Below are positions 7,629 through 16,236 of a stretch of DNA of 64,000 nucleotides, in pieces. Source of the DNA: Halomonas elongata (lineage in GTDB: Bacteria > Pseudomonadota > Gammaproteobacteria > Pseudomonadales > Halomonadaceae); NCBI RefSeq assembly GCF_029081005.1, contig NZ_JAJQTQ010000016.1:1-64000 (forward strand), given 5' to 3'. How positions within the stretch are numbered: position 1 is the stretch's first letter; each line of letters begins with the position of its first letter. The translations under genes and the position numbers were made by a program. The notes beneath the pieces were generated by a model. That model was not told the origin of the DNA. It saw only the letters and a program-made list of their open reading frames with translations, and searched no databases.

Positions 7629-7777
7629 CAGCCCGCCCCTCCGAGTGCCCAGGCCACCGCCAGCCATAACAGGACCAGCGGTGCCGCGGCGAGCAACAGG
7701 CGTCGCGTCGCGGACAGCGACATCAGGGAAAAGTGACATGGCCCCTCGGGGCGGTGGCGGTGGGTGCGATGCGCCAT
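7628..7777 (-). CDS. Small His-containing single-pass membrane peptide at the head of the znu operon (hypothetical)
   Basis: A 49-residue frame starting MAHRTHRHRPEG, with three His in the first eight residues, and ending in one hydrophobic helix (LLLAAAPLVLLWLAVAWALGGAG). GGAGG lies 9 nt before the ATG. The stop codon overlaps the znuC ATG (TGATG), so ribosomes could pass directly to znuC. It lies about 30 bp downstream of the Zur-like palindrome and is thus the first frame of the predicted transcript. I do not recognise a family. It may be a genuine small protein or a translated leader that couples znuC expression. Confidence 0.45.
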   Translation of the reverse strand: MAHRTHRHRPEGPCHFSLMSLSATRRLLLAAAPLVLLWLAVAWALGGAG

Positions 7778-7805
7778 GGTGATGAACCTCCGGTAAGGCG
7801 CAAAG

Positions 7806-7818
7806 GTTATAACATAAC
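7806..7818. promoter_or_regulatory. Zur-box-like palindrome and znu promoter
   Basis: GTTAT-AAC-ATAAC fits the GTTATNNNATAAC core of gammaproteobacterial Zur operators, and another ATAAC half follows at 7819-7823. On the minus strand a -10-like TATAAC (7806-7811) lies inside the box with TTGGCC 18 bp upstream (7830-7835) as a possible -35. Repression of the znu operon by zinc-loaded Zur is inferred; no zur gene is present in the window. Confidence 0.7.
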
Positions 7819-8057
7819 ATAACAGGCGAGGCCAAACGGATCTGTTGCCCTGTCGAGGCAAAAGGTGTTCGAGGTTGAAAGACGCCGGGCCTGACGAGCA
7901 GCCGATGCCCGCAGCCGCAGTGTGTGCCGAGGGCGTTGCGTTGACATCATCGGGAAGAATTGTTGCGATGCAGCGCCCTTGGCCGGGTAGAGTCTGGCTA
8001 TGCGGCTATCATTACCCGCATGCCACTACCCTTCTTTCCACCAAACGAGTTCATTCC

Positions 8058-10118
8058 ATGACCACGGATACGCACAAGGAGGTCGAGGAGCGCGATCGTC
8101 TCAACCCGGTCGTCTTCTACAGCTCCGTTGTCGGTATCGTCGTCTTTTCCCTGTGGACGATGCTGGCCACCGAGCAGGCCAATGGCGTGATCGGCGCCAT
8201 ACTGGGCTGGATATCCCGGACCTTCGGCTGGTACTACTTCCTGACCGTCGTGATCTATCTGGGCTTCGTGATTTATCTGGGCTTTTCCCGCTACGGCAAG
8301 ATTCGCCTCGGCCCTGAGCACTCGCGACCCGACTTCAATCTGTTCTCCTGGTCCGCCATGCTGTTTTCGGCGGGTATCGGCATCGGGGTCATCTTCTTCG
8401 CCCTGGCCGAGCCGGTGACCCAGTTCTACAACGCGCCGGAAGCCCCCGACGGACAGGTTGCCGCGGCACGCCACGCCATGCAGTTGACCTTCCTGCACTG
8501 GGGCCTGTCCGGCTGGGGCATCTATACTCTGGTAGGCATGTCGCTGGCGTTCTTCAGCTATCGCCATAACCTGCCGCTGACCATTCGTAGTGCCCTGTAT
8601 CCGATCTTCGGACAGCGTATCTACGGGTTCATCGGCCATGCCGTCGACACGGCGGCCGTACTCGGCACGGTATTCGGTATCGCCGCCAGCCTGGGGATCG
8701 GCGTCATTCAGCTCAACTTCGGGCTGGATTACATGTTCGGCATCCCCGAAAGCACCTGGACCCAGGTCGTGCTGGTGCTGGGCATCGTGCTGTTCGCCAC
8801 CATTTCGGCGGTCACGGGGGTGGAGCGCGGCATTCGACGGCTCTCCGAGTTCAACATTCTGCTGGCCGTGTTGCTGCTGTTGTTCGTGCTGTTCGCCGGC
8901 AAGACCATCTTCCTGCTCAATGCGTTGGTGATGAACATCGGCGATTACCTCTCCGGTTTTGTCAGCATGTCGTTCAACACCTATGCCTTCGATCCTCCCG
9001 CCGACTGGCTCAACGCCTGGACGCTGTTCTTCTGGGCCTGGTGGATTGCCTGGGGGCCCTTCGTCGGCCTCTTCCTGGCGCGTATCTCGCGGGGGCGCAC
9101 CATCCGTACCTTTGTGCTGGGCACGCTGACACTGCCGATCATCTTCATGATCCTGTGGATGTCCCTGCTGGGTAACAGTGCCATCGACATGGCCATGCAC
9201 GGCGCCACCGACTTCGGCGAGAGCATCATGGCCAATCCGCCGGCGGGGATCTATCTGTTCCTCGAGGAGTATCCGGCCCCCATTGTCACCACCATGGCGG
9301 TCAGCATCCTGGCCATCGTGTTCTTCGTCACCTCGGGGGATTCCGGTGCCCTGGTGCTGTCGAACTTCACCTCGATCCTGAAGAACGTCAATTCCGATGC
9401 GCCGATCTGGATGCGCATCCTCTGGTCCATGGTGATCGGGGTGTTGACGCTCTCCCTGCTGCTCGCCGGGGGGCTGGGCGCCCTGCAGAGCGCCGTGGTC
9501 ATTACCGGCCTGCCCTTCTCGATCGTGCTGTTCTTCATGATCGCCGGGTTGCACAAGGCACTGAAGATGGAGGCCTTCAAGGAGGACAGCCGTCTGCTCA
9601 GCCTGTCGGGCCAACTCTCGGGCCGCACCGGCGGCGAACGTGGCCGACGCGATAATTGGCAGCACCGCCTCAAGCGATCCATGAGCTTCCCCAACGAGAA
9701 GCAGGCCAAGCGGTTCATGGATGACACCTGCCTGCCGGCGCTGGAGGCCGTGCGTGACTCCCTGGGCGAGCAGGGTGTCGAGGTGGAGGTCAATCAGGGC
9801 GTGCAGAACGGCTATGACTACATGTCCCTGAACGTCGACCTGCAGGACGAGCAGAACTTCACCTATCAGGTGTGGAGTCAGGGCTTCCCCACGCCAGGCT
9901 TCGCCATGCATACGCCCCAGGCCGACAAGCGCTACTACCGGGTCGAGGTCTACCTGATGGAAGGTAGCCAGGGATACGATCTGATGGGGTACAGCCAGGA
10001 GCAGGTCATCGAGGATGTGCTCGATCAGTACGAACGGCACATGCAGTTCCTGCACCTCAACCGGTTGGAGCCCGGCCATATCAACATGCCGGACAGCCCC
10101 GAGCAGCCACCGGCCTGA
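8058..10118 (+). CDS. betT: BCCT-family choline/betaine transporter (BetT-like)
   Basis: A 686-residue betaine/carnitine/choline transporter, a secondary carrier for quaternary ammonium compounds in the inner membrane. Twelve hydrophobic helices span about residues 15-520. The family signature WAWWIAWGPFVGLFLARISRGRTIR is present, along with the GIGIGVIFFALAEP segment. A long hydrophilic C-terminal domain of about 160 residues follows, as in proton-coupled BetT (677 residues) rather than short BetP/OpuD proteins, so choline import for osmoprotection is the best guess. A TTGACA lies at 7941-7946 with a poor -10 (TGCGAT) 17 bp on. The gene ends in a strong terminator. Substrate specificity cannot be read from sequence. 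Confidence 0.9.
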   Translation: MTTDTHKEVEERDRLNPVVFYSSVVGIVVFSLWTMLATEQANGVIGAILGWISRTFGWYYFLTVVIYLGFVIYLGFSRYGKIRLGPEHSRPDFNLFSWSAMLFSAGIGIGVIFFALAEPVTQFYNAPEAPDGQVAAARHAMQLTFLHWGLSGWGIYTLVGMSLAFFSYRHNLPLTIRSALYPIFGQRIYGFIGHAVDTAAVLGTVFGIAASLGIGVIQLNFGLDYMFGIPESTWTQVVLVLGIVLFATISAVTGVERGIRRLSEFNILLAVLLLLFVLFAGKTIFLLNALVMNIGDYLSGFVSMSFNTYAFDPPADWLNAWTLFFWAWWIAWGPFVGLFLARISRGRTIRTFVLGTLTLPIIFMILWMSLLGNSAIDMAMHGATDFGESIMANPPAGIYLFLEEYPAPIVTTMAVSILAIVFFVTSGDSGALVLSNFTSILKNVNSDAPIWMRILWSMVIGVLTLSLLLAGGLGALQSAVVITGLPFSIVLFFMIAGLHKALKMEAFKEDSRLLSLSGQLSGRTGGERGRRDNWQHRLKRSMSFPNEKQAKRFMDDTCLPALEAVRDSLGEQGVEVEVNQGVQNGYDYMSLNVDLQDEQNFTYQVWSQGFPTPGFAMHTPQADKRYYRVEVYLMEGSQGYDLMGYSQEQVIEDVLDQYERHMQFLHLNRLEPGHINMPDSPEQPPA

Positions 10119-10141
10119 TCAGACTCAGGCTCTCGCCGATA

Positions 10142-10175
10142 CGCCGCCGGTCCCTTCAGGGGCCGGCGGCGTTTT
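10142..10175 (+). terminator. Rho-independent terminator after the BCCT gene
   Basis: The stem CGCCGCCGG...CCGGCGGCG, extended by CCC/GGG around a short loop, is followed by TTTT. It lies 24 bp after the stop codon. Confidence 0.85.
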
Positions 10176-10241
10176 CCATAGCCCCCGTCGGCGGGGCTGA
10201 CTGGTAAACTGTGCACTCACTCTTGCTGCAAGGATGACGCG

Positions 10242-10793
10242 ATGTCTCTCGAACGCGCATTGCCGACGCTCGGCGCCCTGGGCGTGGCCGGCCTGCTGGC
10301 CCTGGCGGCCCCCAATGCCTTTGCCACCGGCGATACCGGCCTCTACCTCGGGGGCGGCGTCGGCCAGACCCATGGCGACGGCAATTTCGACGACGAAGCC
10401 GAGCACTGGAAGCTGGTGGGCGGCTACAACGTTGGCTGGCTGCCCTTCCTCGATGTGGGCGCGGAGCTTGCCTACGTCAACGCCGGTACCCTCGATGGCC
10501 AGGCGAACGGTCAGTCGGCCAGTCTCGATGTCGATAGTGTCCAGGCCACCGGCGTACTGGGCTGGAGCCTCGGGCCGCTGGGCCTCTATGCCAAGGCCGG
10601 CATGGCCGACTGGGATGCCGAACGGCGCGGCCATGGCGTCGGCGGCGATCTCTCCGGTACCGACCCCGTCTACGGCGTGGGCGCGCGGTTCGGCCTGCTT
10701 GGGTTGACCGGGCGTCTGGAACTCGAGCGCCTCGATACCGACGAGATCGGTGACCTGGACATGGTGACGGCCGGCGTGGTCTACACCTTTTAA
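10242..10793 (+). CDS. Small outer-membrane beta-barrel protein
   Basis: A 183-residue predicted outer-membrane protein. A signal peptide ends at NAFA before TGDTGLYLGGGVG. The mature part alternates short amphipathic strands rich in Gly and aromatic residues (HWKLVGGYNVGWL, LGWSLGPLGLYAKAG, DPVYGVGARFGLLG) and ends in VVYTF, the C-terminal Phe recognised by the BAM machinery. The size suits an eight-stranded barrel of the OmpA/OmpX/OmpW-like kind. The function is unknown. A ribosome binding site is present (AAGGATG about 7 nt before the ATG). It is flanked by terminators and probably monocistronic. Confidence 0.82.
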   Translation: MSLERALPTLGALGVAGLLALAAPNAFATGDTGLYLGGGVGQTHGDGNFDDEAEHWKLVGGYNVGWLPFLDVGAELAYVNAGTLDGQANGQSASLDVDSVQATGVLGWSLGPLGLYAKAGMADWDAERRGHGVGGDLSGTDPVYGVGARFGLLGLTGRLELERLDTDEIGDLDMVTAGVVYTF

Positions 10794-10817
10794 CCCTGGC
10801 CCGGCACGGGGCCAGGG
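10794..10817. terminator. GC hairpin between convergent genes
   Basis: CCCTGGCC...GGCCAGGG forms a strong stem between the barrel gene (+) and the WYL regulator (-). There is no T-run on the plus strand, and only a short TTAAAAGG on the minus side. Confidence 0.5.
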
Positions 10818-10818
10818 G

Positions 10819-11688
10819 TCAGGACCAGAGGATCCAGGAGGCCAGGGACTCGCGGTTGGCGATCTCGATCTGCTGAGCGCGGGGGTTGGCCTCCGCATGG
10901 TGCGGGTTGATGCCCAGCTCGCGCAGGGCGTAGCGCGCCAGGGGGCCACGGCAGTGCAGCTCCAGCTCGCCATCTTGCATGCCGTAATCCAGTGCCAGCA
11001 GATCACGCTCGGCCTGAGGCAGGCGTCGGTCGGGAATCAGGCGTACCGCCACGCGGGTCTGCCAGCGCTCATCGTGCTCGACCCCATGCTCACCGAGCAT
11101 GGGGCCTGCATCCTCCGGCACGCCGCGAAAGCGGCTGAGCACGAAATCCCGATAATTGCGGTGTTTCTCGCAGTAGGCCCTGACATGCCAGCGCCCGGCG
11201 GCGAACACCAGGGTGTGCGGCACGAGAATACGATCCTCGCCCTCCGGACTCGAGAAGGACGCATACGTCACCTCCAGCCGGCGTCCCTCCCGGGCCGCCT
11301 TGACCACCTCACGCACTACATTCGGGGATATCGTCCGGCTCGGCATCGGCAACGACTCGGTGTTCGCCGCCCCCACGCCGAGCCCGGCGAAGGGCGACCC
11401 CAGGGTGTCGTGAGCATTCAGCAGGTGTAGATACTCATCGACCCGGCCCTGGGTGAAGCGAGGCAGGAAATCGGGGCTCGGCAGGAAACCGTGGCGCGTA
11501 TCGTCGTACCCCAGATTCTCCGGGGCCAGCTCCCGGTAGCGACGCAGCACCTTCTGCGCCTGCTGGCGTCCGATACCGAACGCCTCACCGATCTGACCGG
11601 CCACGACCCGGCCTTCCCACAGCGCCAGAATCTCGATCAGCCGATAGCGTGCCAGGGTGTCCCAGGCAAGGGGCGTGTGCGCACTCAT
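10819..11688 (-). CDS. WYL-domain transcriptional regulator of BrxR/CapW type
   Basis: A 289-residue regulator. The N-terminal winged helix-turn-helix (about residues 8-60, ARYRLIEILALWEGRVVAGQIGE) is followed by a WYL domain (about 125-200, with LEVTYASFSS, HTLVFAAGRWHVRAYCEKH and RDFVLSRFRG) and a C-terminal WCX-like extension. This architecture and length match BrxR/CapW proteins, which repress phage-defence operons and are thought to respond to a nucleic-acid-like ligand through WYL. It is divergent from the type I-F cas operon with 154 bp between starts and an inverted repeat in the gap. The start at 11688 has GGAGG 5 nt upstream, better than 11700. A direct role in cas control is inference. 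Confidence 0.85.
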   Translation of the reverse strand: MSAHTPLAWDTLARYRLIEILALWEGRVVAGQIGEAFGIGRQQAQKVLRRYRELAPENLGYDDTRHGFLPSPDFLPRFTQGRVDEYLHLLNAHDTLGSPFAGLGVGAANTESLPMPSRTISPNVVREVVKAAREGRRLEVTYASFSSPEGEDRILVPHTLVFAAGRWHVRAYCEKHRNYRDFVLSRFRGVPEDAGPMLGEHGVEHDERWQTRVAVRLIPDRRLPQAERDLLALDYGMQDGELELHCRGPLARYALRELGINPHHAEANPRAQQIEIANRESLASWILWS

Positions 11689-11714
11689 GACGGCCTCCAT
11701 CCTTGGTTGCCATG

Positions 11715-11755
11715 TTCAACCCGACGATCATGCCCCGAAGTGTAGCCGGGTTGAA
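11715..11755. promoter_or_regulatory. Long-spaced inverted repeat, candidate WYL-regulator operator
   Basis: TTCAACCCG (11715-11723) and CGGGTTGAA (11747-11755) are perfect inverted 9-mers separated by 23 bp; their centres are 32 bp apart, about three helical turns. The dyad lies between the WYL gene start and the cas1 start, where it could control both promoters. Confidence 0.55.
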
Positions 11756-11842
11756 GAGTATCGTGGATGGATGTCCATGGGTGGCGGGGATAGGGAGCGC
11801 GTGCTTGGATGGGGGAGACGACAGGGCAGTAAGGGCAACAGC

Positions 11843-12817
11843 ATGGATGATCTTTCTCCATCGGATCTCAAAACGATTCTGCACTCGAAGCGTGCAAACC
11901 TGTACTACCTCCAGCATTGTCGCGTGTTGGTGAATGGTGGCCGTGTCGAGTATGTGACCGACGAGGGCAAGGAGTCGCGTTACTGGAACATTCCCATTGC
12001 CAATACCACTTCATTATTACTGGGCACGGGAACCTCGATTACCCAGGCCGCGATGCGCGAGCTGGCCAAGGCAGGGGTGCTGGTCGGTTTCTGCGGAGGT
12101 GGCGGAACGCCACTTTTCGCAGCCAACGAAGTGGATGTCGATGTTGCCTGGTTAACACCGCAGAGCGAATATCGCCCGACTGAATATCTGCAGTACTGGG
12201 TGCGCTTCTGGTTTGACGACGAAAAGCGTCTAGAGGCCGCCCGCACCTTCCAGATGGCGCGGTTATCGCGTATCGAGACGCTATGGAAAAGTCGACCTCT
12301 CAAGGAAGCGGGCTTTGAAATATCCGCACAGCACCTGGGTGATGTACTGGCACAGCATAGAAGCGCGATTGGCAATGCCGCCGATACGGTCGAATTGCTG
12401 ACCCTCGAAGCGCGTTTGACCAAGACGCTCTTCAAAGTGGCGACGCAAGCGGTGGGTTACGGCGAATTCACGCGTGCCAAACGTGGCAGTGGAACCGACC
12501 CCGCCAATCGGTTTCTCGACCATGGCAATTACCTGGCCTATGGGTTAGCGGCAACCGCGACATGGGTATTGGGGATTCCCCACGGCTTGGCGGTGCTGCA
12601 TGGCAAGACCCGCCGGGGTGGTCTGGTCTTCGATGTCGCTGACCTGGTCAAGGATGCCATCATTCTCCCGCAAGCATTTTTGTCAGCCATGCGGGGCGAC
12701 GAGGAGCAAGAGTTCCGCCAGGCCTGTATCGAGCGGTTAACGCGTACCGAGTCTCTCGATTTCATGATCGATACGCTAAAAGCCGTGGCCCTCGACCTCG
12801 GAGGGCCGGACGCATGA
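11843..12817 (+). CDS. cas1: Type I-F CRISPR integrase Cas1
   Basis: Cas1 is the metal-dependent integrase that inserts new spacers next to the leader, acting in type I-F with the Cas2-3 fusion. The 324 residues match the family length. Recognisable segments are SKRANLYYLQHCRVLVNGG, NTTSLLLGTGTSITQAAM, VGFCGGGG, LLTLEARLTK (candidate catalytic Glu), FLDHGNYLAYG, and GIPHGLAVLHGKTRRGG with following Asp residues (candidate His/Asp ligands). The ATG at 11843 is chosen because longer in-frame starts run into the regulator's promoter. The stop overlaps the cas2-3 start by 4 nt. Codon use is more AT-rich than in flanking metabolic genes, as in the rest of the cas operon. Confidence 0.97.
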   Translation: MDDLSPSDLKTILHSKRANLYYLQHCRVLVNGGRVEYVTDEGKESRYWNIPIANTTSLLLGTGTSITQAAMRELAKAGVLVGFCGGGGTPLFAANEVDVDVAWLTPQSEYRPTEYLQYWVRFWFDDEKRLEAARTFQMARLSRIETLWKSRPLKEAGFEISAQHLGDVLAQHRSAIGNAADTVELLTLEARLTKTLFKVATQAVGYGEFTRAKRGSGTDPANRFLDHGNYLAYGLAATATWVLGIPHGLAVLHGKTRRGGLVFDVADLVKDAIILPQAFLSAMRGDEEQEFRQACIERLTRTESLDFMIDTLKAVALDLGGPDA

Positions 12818-15800
12818 ATGTGCTGTTGGTCTCTCAATGTCACAAGAATGCCCTCAAGGAAACCCGGCGTATTCTGGATCAGTTCGCTGAGCGTCGTGGT
12901 GAACGCACCTGGCAGACCCCGATTACGCTCGAGGGACTCGAAACGTTACGCAAGTTGCTGCGCAAGACGGCCCGCAAAAATACCGCCGTGGCGTGTCACT
13001 GGATTCGTGGTCACGACCACAGTGAACTGGTGTGGGTGGTAGGCGATGCCAAGCGCTTCAACCTGCAAGGAGCGGTGCCCACCAATACGACGTCGCGGGA
13101 TATCCTTCGTCGTGAAGACGAAAACGACTGGCATAGTGGCGAGGATATACGGCTGCTGGCGTCCATGGCGGCACTGTTGCACGACTTGGGGAAAGCGTCC
13201 GTAGCCTTCCAGCAACGCCTGCAAGGCAAGTTGGAAGGGCGCAACTTGTACCGCCATGAGTGGGTGTCGCTGCGTCTTTTCCAGGCCTTCGTCGGTGATG
13301 ACGATGACGTAACCTGGTTAACGCGGCTCGCCAAAGGCCACTATCAAACGCAAGACTGGCTAAAGAAGTTGGAGCGCGACGGGCTCGATGCCAACCCCTC
13401 CGCAGTATTCCGCCGATTGCCGCCGTTAGCGGCTGCGCTTGGCTGGTTGGTCATTAGCCACCATCGTTTACCTCTCAAACCTCCCGATGACACTTCGGAC
13501 ACGGCGACCCGCTGGGGGAGCCGCAATGTCACGCTACAAATGGAGCAGTTGGATGATCTGCTAGGACTCATCGACGCGCAGTGGAATGAAATTCCCTCGA
13601 CGCAAGAGTCGGCACGCATCACGCCCTATTGGCAATTCAAGCATGGCTTGCCGGTGGAGACACGGCGTTGGCAGGAGCGGGCGGCCAAGCAAGCGAAGCG
13701 CCTTTTGACACGTCTTTTCGGCGACACCTGCTGGCTCGATAGTCCTTATGTCATGCACCTTTCCCGCTTGTGCTTGATGCTTGCCGATCATCACTATTCG
13801 AGCCTCGAAGACCCTATGCACCGTGTGCCCGGTGAGCCTCAGTATCCGCTGGTAGCCAATACCGTGCGCAAGACGGGGCAACCGAATCAATTGCTGGATG
13901 AGCACATTCTGGGTGTCGAGAAACATGCGGCAGTGGTGGCGCGAGCGCTCCCCAGTGTTGATAGTCACCTGCCTCGCCTGGCTCGACATAAAGGCTTTCG
14001 CAAACGTAGTAACCATGTGCATTTTCGCTGGCAGGACAAGGCGTTCGATCTTGCCCAATCGCTGCGTGAACGCAGCCAGCGCCAAGGCTTTTTCGGAGTC
14101 AATATGGCCTCCACGGGCTGCGGTAAGACGCTGGCCAACGGACGTATCCTGTATGCGCTGGCCGACCCGGAGCAGGGTGCACGCTTTTGTATCGCGCTGG
14201 GACTCCGCACGCTCACCTTGCAAACCGGTCAAGCCTTGCGTGAACGCCTCAACCTGGGAGAAGACGAACTCGCGGTGAGGGTCGGTGGCAGTGCCAACAA
14301 AGCGCTTTTCGATCACTACGAACGTGAAGCCGAGGCCAGCGGTTCCGCCTCTCGTCAGGGACTGATCGATGAGGATGCCCACGTCGTGTTCGAGGGCAAT
14401 TTCGAGGGTCACCCGCTGCTTAAACGTCTGGGAGATGAGCCGGGAACACGCTCACTGGTTGCTGCCCCCATTCTGGTATGCACAGTGGATCACTTGGTGC
14501 CGGCGACCGAAAGCACGCGAGGGGGCCAGCAGATTGTCCCCATGTTGCGCCTGATGAGCAGCGACCTGGTGCTTGATGAAATCGACGACTTCGATATCAA
14601 CGATCTGCCCGCGCTAACACGCTTGGTCCATTGGGCGGGGCTGCTGGGCTCGCGCGTGTTGCTGTCATCGGCCACCTTGCCTCCCGCTCTGGTGCGAGGC
14701 TTGTACGATGCCTACCGCAGTGGGCGCGAAGCCTACCAGCGCCATCGCGGCGAGCTTGGCTTGCCAGTCGATATCTGCTGCGCATGGTTCGATGAGAATG
14801 ATCGCCAGCATCACGACAGTGCCGATGGTGATGCATTCAGCGCCGCGCATGCCGCTTTTGCTGAGCGTCGACTCAAGCGCTTGGCCGATAGCCCTGTGCG
14901 GCGGCGAGGGGAGCTCATCCCCATGCCGTCTCTGGGAAAACGACCGGAAGAGATTCGCGCTGGCCTGGCCGGATTGCTACGTGACCAAGCTGGCCAGCTG
15001 CACGAGCGTCACCATTCTTGCGACCCGATAACGGGCAAACGCGTGAGCTTTGGCCTGATACGCATGGCCAATATCGACCCTCTGGTGGATGTCGCCACTG
15101 AACTGTTCCAGTTGGGCGCCCTCGATAGCCAGCGGATTCATCTTTGTGTCTATCACTCCCGACATCCGCTCGTTATGCGCTCGGCGATCGAACGACGCCT
15201 GGACCAGACGTTGCAACGTGCTGAGCCGGACAGAGTGTTCGAGCAGGCCGATATTCGGCGTTTACTCGATGACAGTGAGGAAGAAGATCATTTGTTTATC
15301 GTGCTTGGCAGCCCGGTCACTGAGGTTGGGCGGGACCACGATTACGATTGGGCCATTGTCGAGCCCTCTTCCATGCGTTCGATCATTCAGCTGGCCGGGC
15401 GGGTATGGCGTCATCGCGACAAGCGCTGCGACACGACGAATGTCCAACTCCTGGAGTCCAACCTCAAACATCTGGAAGACCCCGGGCACCTCGCCTTCCA
15501 GCGCCCGGGGTTCGAGACGGACGAATCCTGGCGACTCAATAGCCATTCGCTGAAAGCATTGCTTGCGCCGGAAGACTATCAGGTCATCGATGCTCGGCCG
15601 CGTGTGCTGGCGCATGAGGCCTTGCAGCCGCGTGACAGCCTGGTGGATCTGGAGCATCAACGTCTGACAACGCAGATGATCGAACAATCCGCCCCACCGT
15701 TGACCAAAAAAGAGCGCCGGTTAGGCAAGGCGCCGTCACTACCACCGCTAGGGGCTTATAGCTGGTATGTCGTGCCGCGCATGCATTTGACCGGCGTGCT

Positions 15801-16158
15801 CACCCAGCGTCAGCCATTCCGTCAGCAAACACAGACGGATGTGGCCTTGGCCCTGTTGCCCGACGAGGGCGGTGAAACCTGGACGCTGCACCGGGTTGAG
15901 GACGGCACCAAGCATGGCGAAACGCTCTATGTGGAAGTGGAAGAGAGCCTGTTGACGCGAATCGACCTGGCGACAGAGCAAGGCGACAGGATTCAGCCCT
16001 GGGGAGACGACGACTATCTGACGGCGCTTGCCGACCTCGCCGAGGATCTGGAGATCCCGCTTGATAGAGCTGCGCGGACGTTTGGCATCGTCAGCGCACC
16101 CGAGAATACGCGTGGGTGGCGTTATCACCCTGTGCTGGGGTTTGTGAACAGAAGGTGA
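12814..16158 (+). CDS. cas3: Cas2-Cas3 fusion nuclease-helicase (type I-F)
   Basis: The 1114-residue fusion typical of type I-F. The N-terminal Cas2 domain (about residues 1-90, MNVLLVSQCHKNALKETRR) supports adaptation. An HD nuclease domain follows, with ALLHDLGK placing the HD pair at residues 123-124. The SF2 helicase shows Walker A STGCGKT (residues 433-439), the DExx-type box VLDEIDDFD (Asp588-Glu589), motif III SSATLPP and motif VI QLAGRVWRHR. It is recruited by target-bound Csy complex to degrade DNA and joins Cas1 for spacer acquisition, including primed adaptation. It overlaps cas1 by ATGA, and a 78-bp AT-rich gap separates it from csy1. Confidence 0.97.
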   Translation: MNVLLVSQCHKNALKETRRILDQFAERRGERTWQTPITLEGLETLRKLLRKTARKNTAVACHWIRGHDHSELVWVVGDAKRFNLQGAVPTNTTSRDILRREDENDWHSGEDIRLLASMAALLHDLGKASVAFQQRLQGKLEGRNLYRHEWVSLRLFQAFVGDDDDVTWLTRLAKGHYQTQDWLKKLERDGLDANPSAVFRRLPPLAAALGWLVISHHRLPLKPPDDTSDTATRWGSRNVTLQMEQLDDLLGLIDAQWNEIPSTQESARITPYWQFKHGLPVETRRWQERAAKQAKRLLTRLFGDTCWLDSPYVMHLSRLCLMLADHHYSSLEDPMHRVPGEPQYPLVANTVRKTGQPNQLLDEHILGVEKHAAVVARALPSVDSHLPRLARHKGFRKRSNHVHFRWQDKAFDLAQSLRERSQRQGFFGVNMASTGCGKTLANGRILYALADPEQGARFCIALGLRTLTLQTGQALRERLNLGEDELAVRVGGSANKALFDHYEREAEASGSASRQGLIDEDAHVVFEGNFEGHPLLKRLGDEPGTRSLVAAPILVCTVDHLVPATESTRGGQQIVPMLRLMSSDLVLDEIDDFDINDLPALTRLVHWAGLLGSRVLLSSATLPPALVRGLYDAYRSGREAYQRHRGELGLPVDICCAWFDENDRQHHDSADGDAFSAAHAAFAERRLKRLADSPVRRRGELIPMPSLGKRPEEIRAGLAGLLRDQAGQLHERHHSCDPITGKRVSFGLIRMANIDPLVDVATELFQLGALDSQRIHLCVYHSRHPLVMRSAIERRLDQTLQRAEPDRVFEQADIRRLLDDSEEEDHLFIVLGSPVTEVGRDHDYDWAIVEPSSMRSIIQLAGRVWRHRDKRCDTTNVQLLESNLKHLEDPGHLAFQRPGFETDESWRLNSHSLKALLAPEDYQVIDARPRVLAHEALQPRDSLVDLEHQRLTTQMIEQSAPPLTKKERRLGKAPSLPPLGAYSWYVVPRMHLTGVLTQRQPFRQQTQTDVALALLPDEGGETWTLHRVEDGTKHGETLYVEVEESLLTRIDLATEQGDRIQPWGDDDYLTALADLAEDLEIPLDRAARTFGIVSAPENTRGWRYHPVLGFVNRR

Positions 16159-16236
16159 GTGAAGTGGAAAATAAAGCAAGGTAATGTGAACAGTAAAATG
16201 TTATTCATTCAATGAGTGTGCCGATTAAGGTGATCT

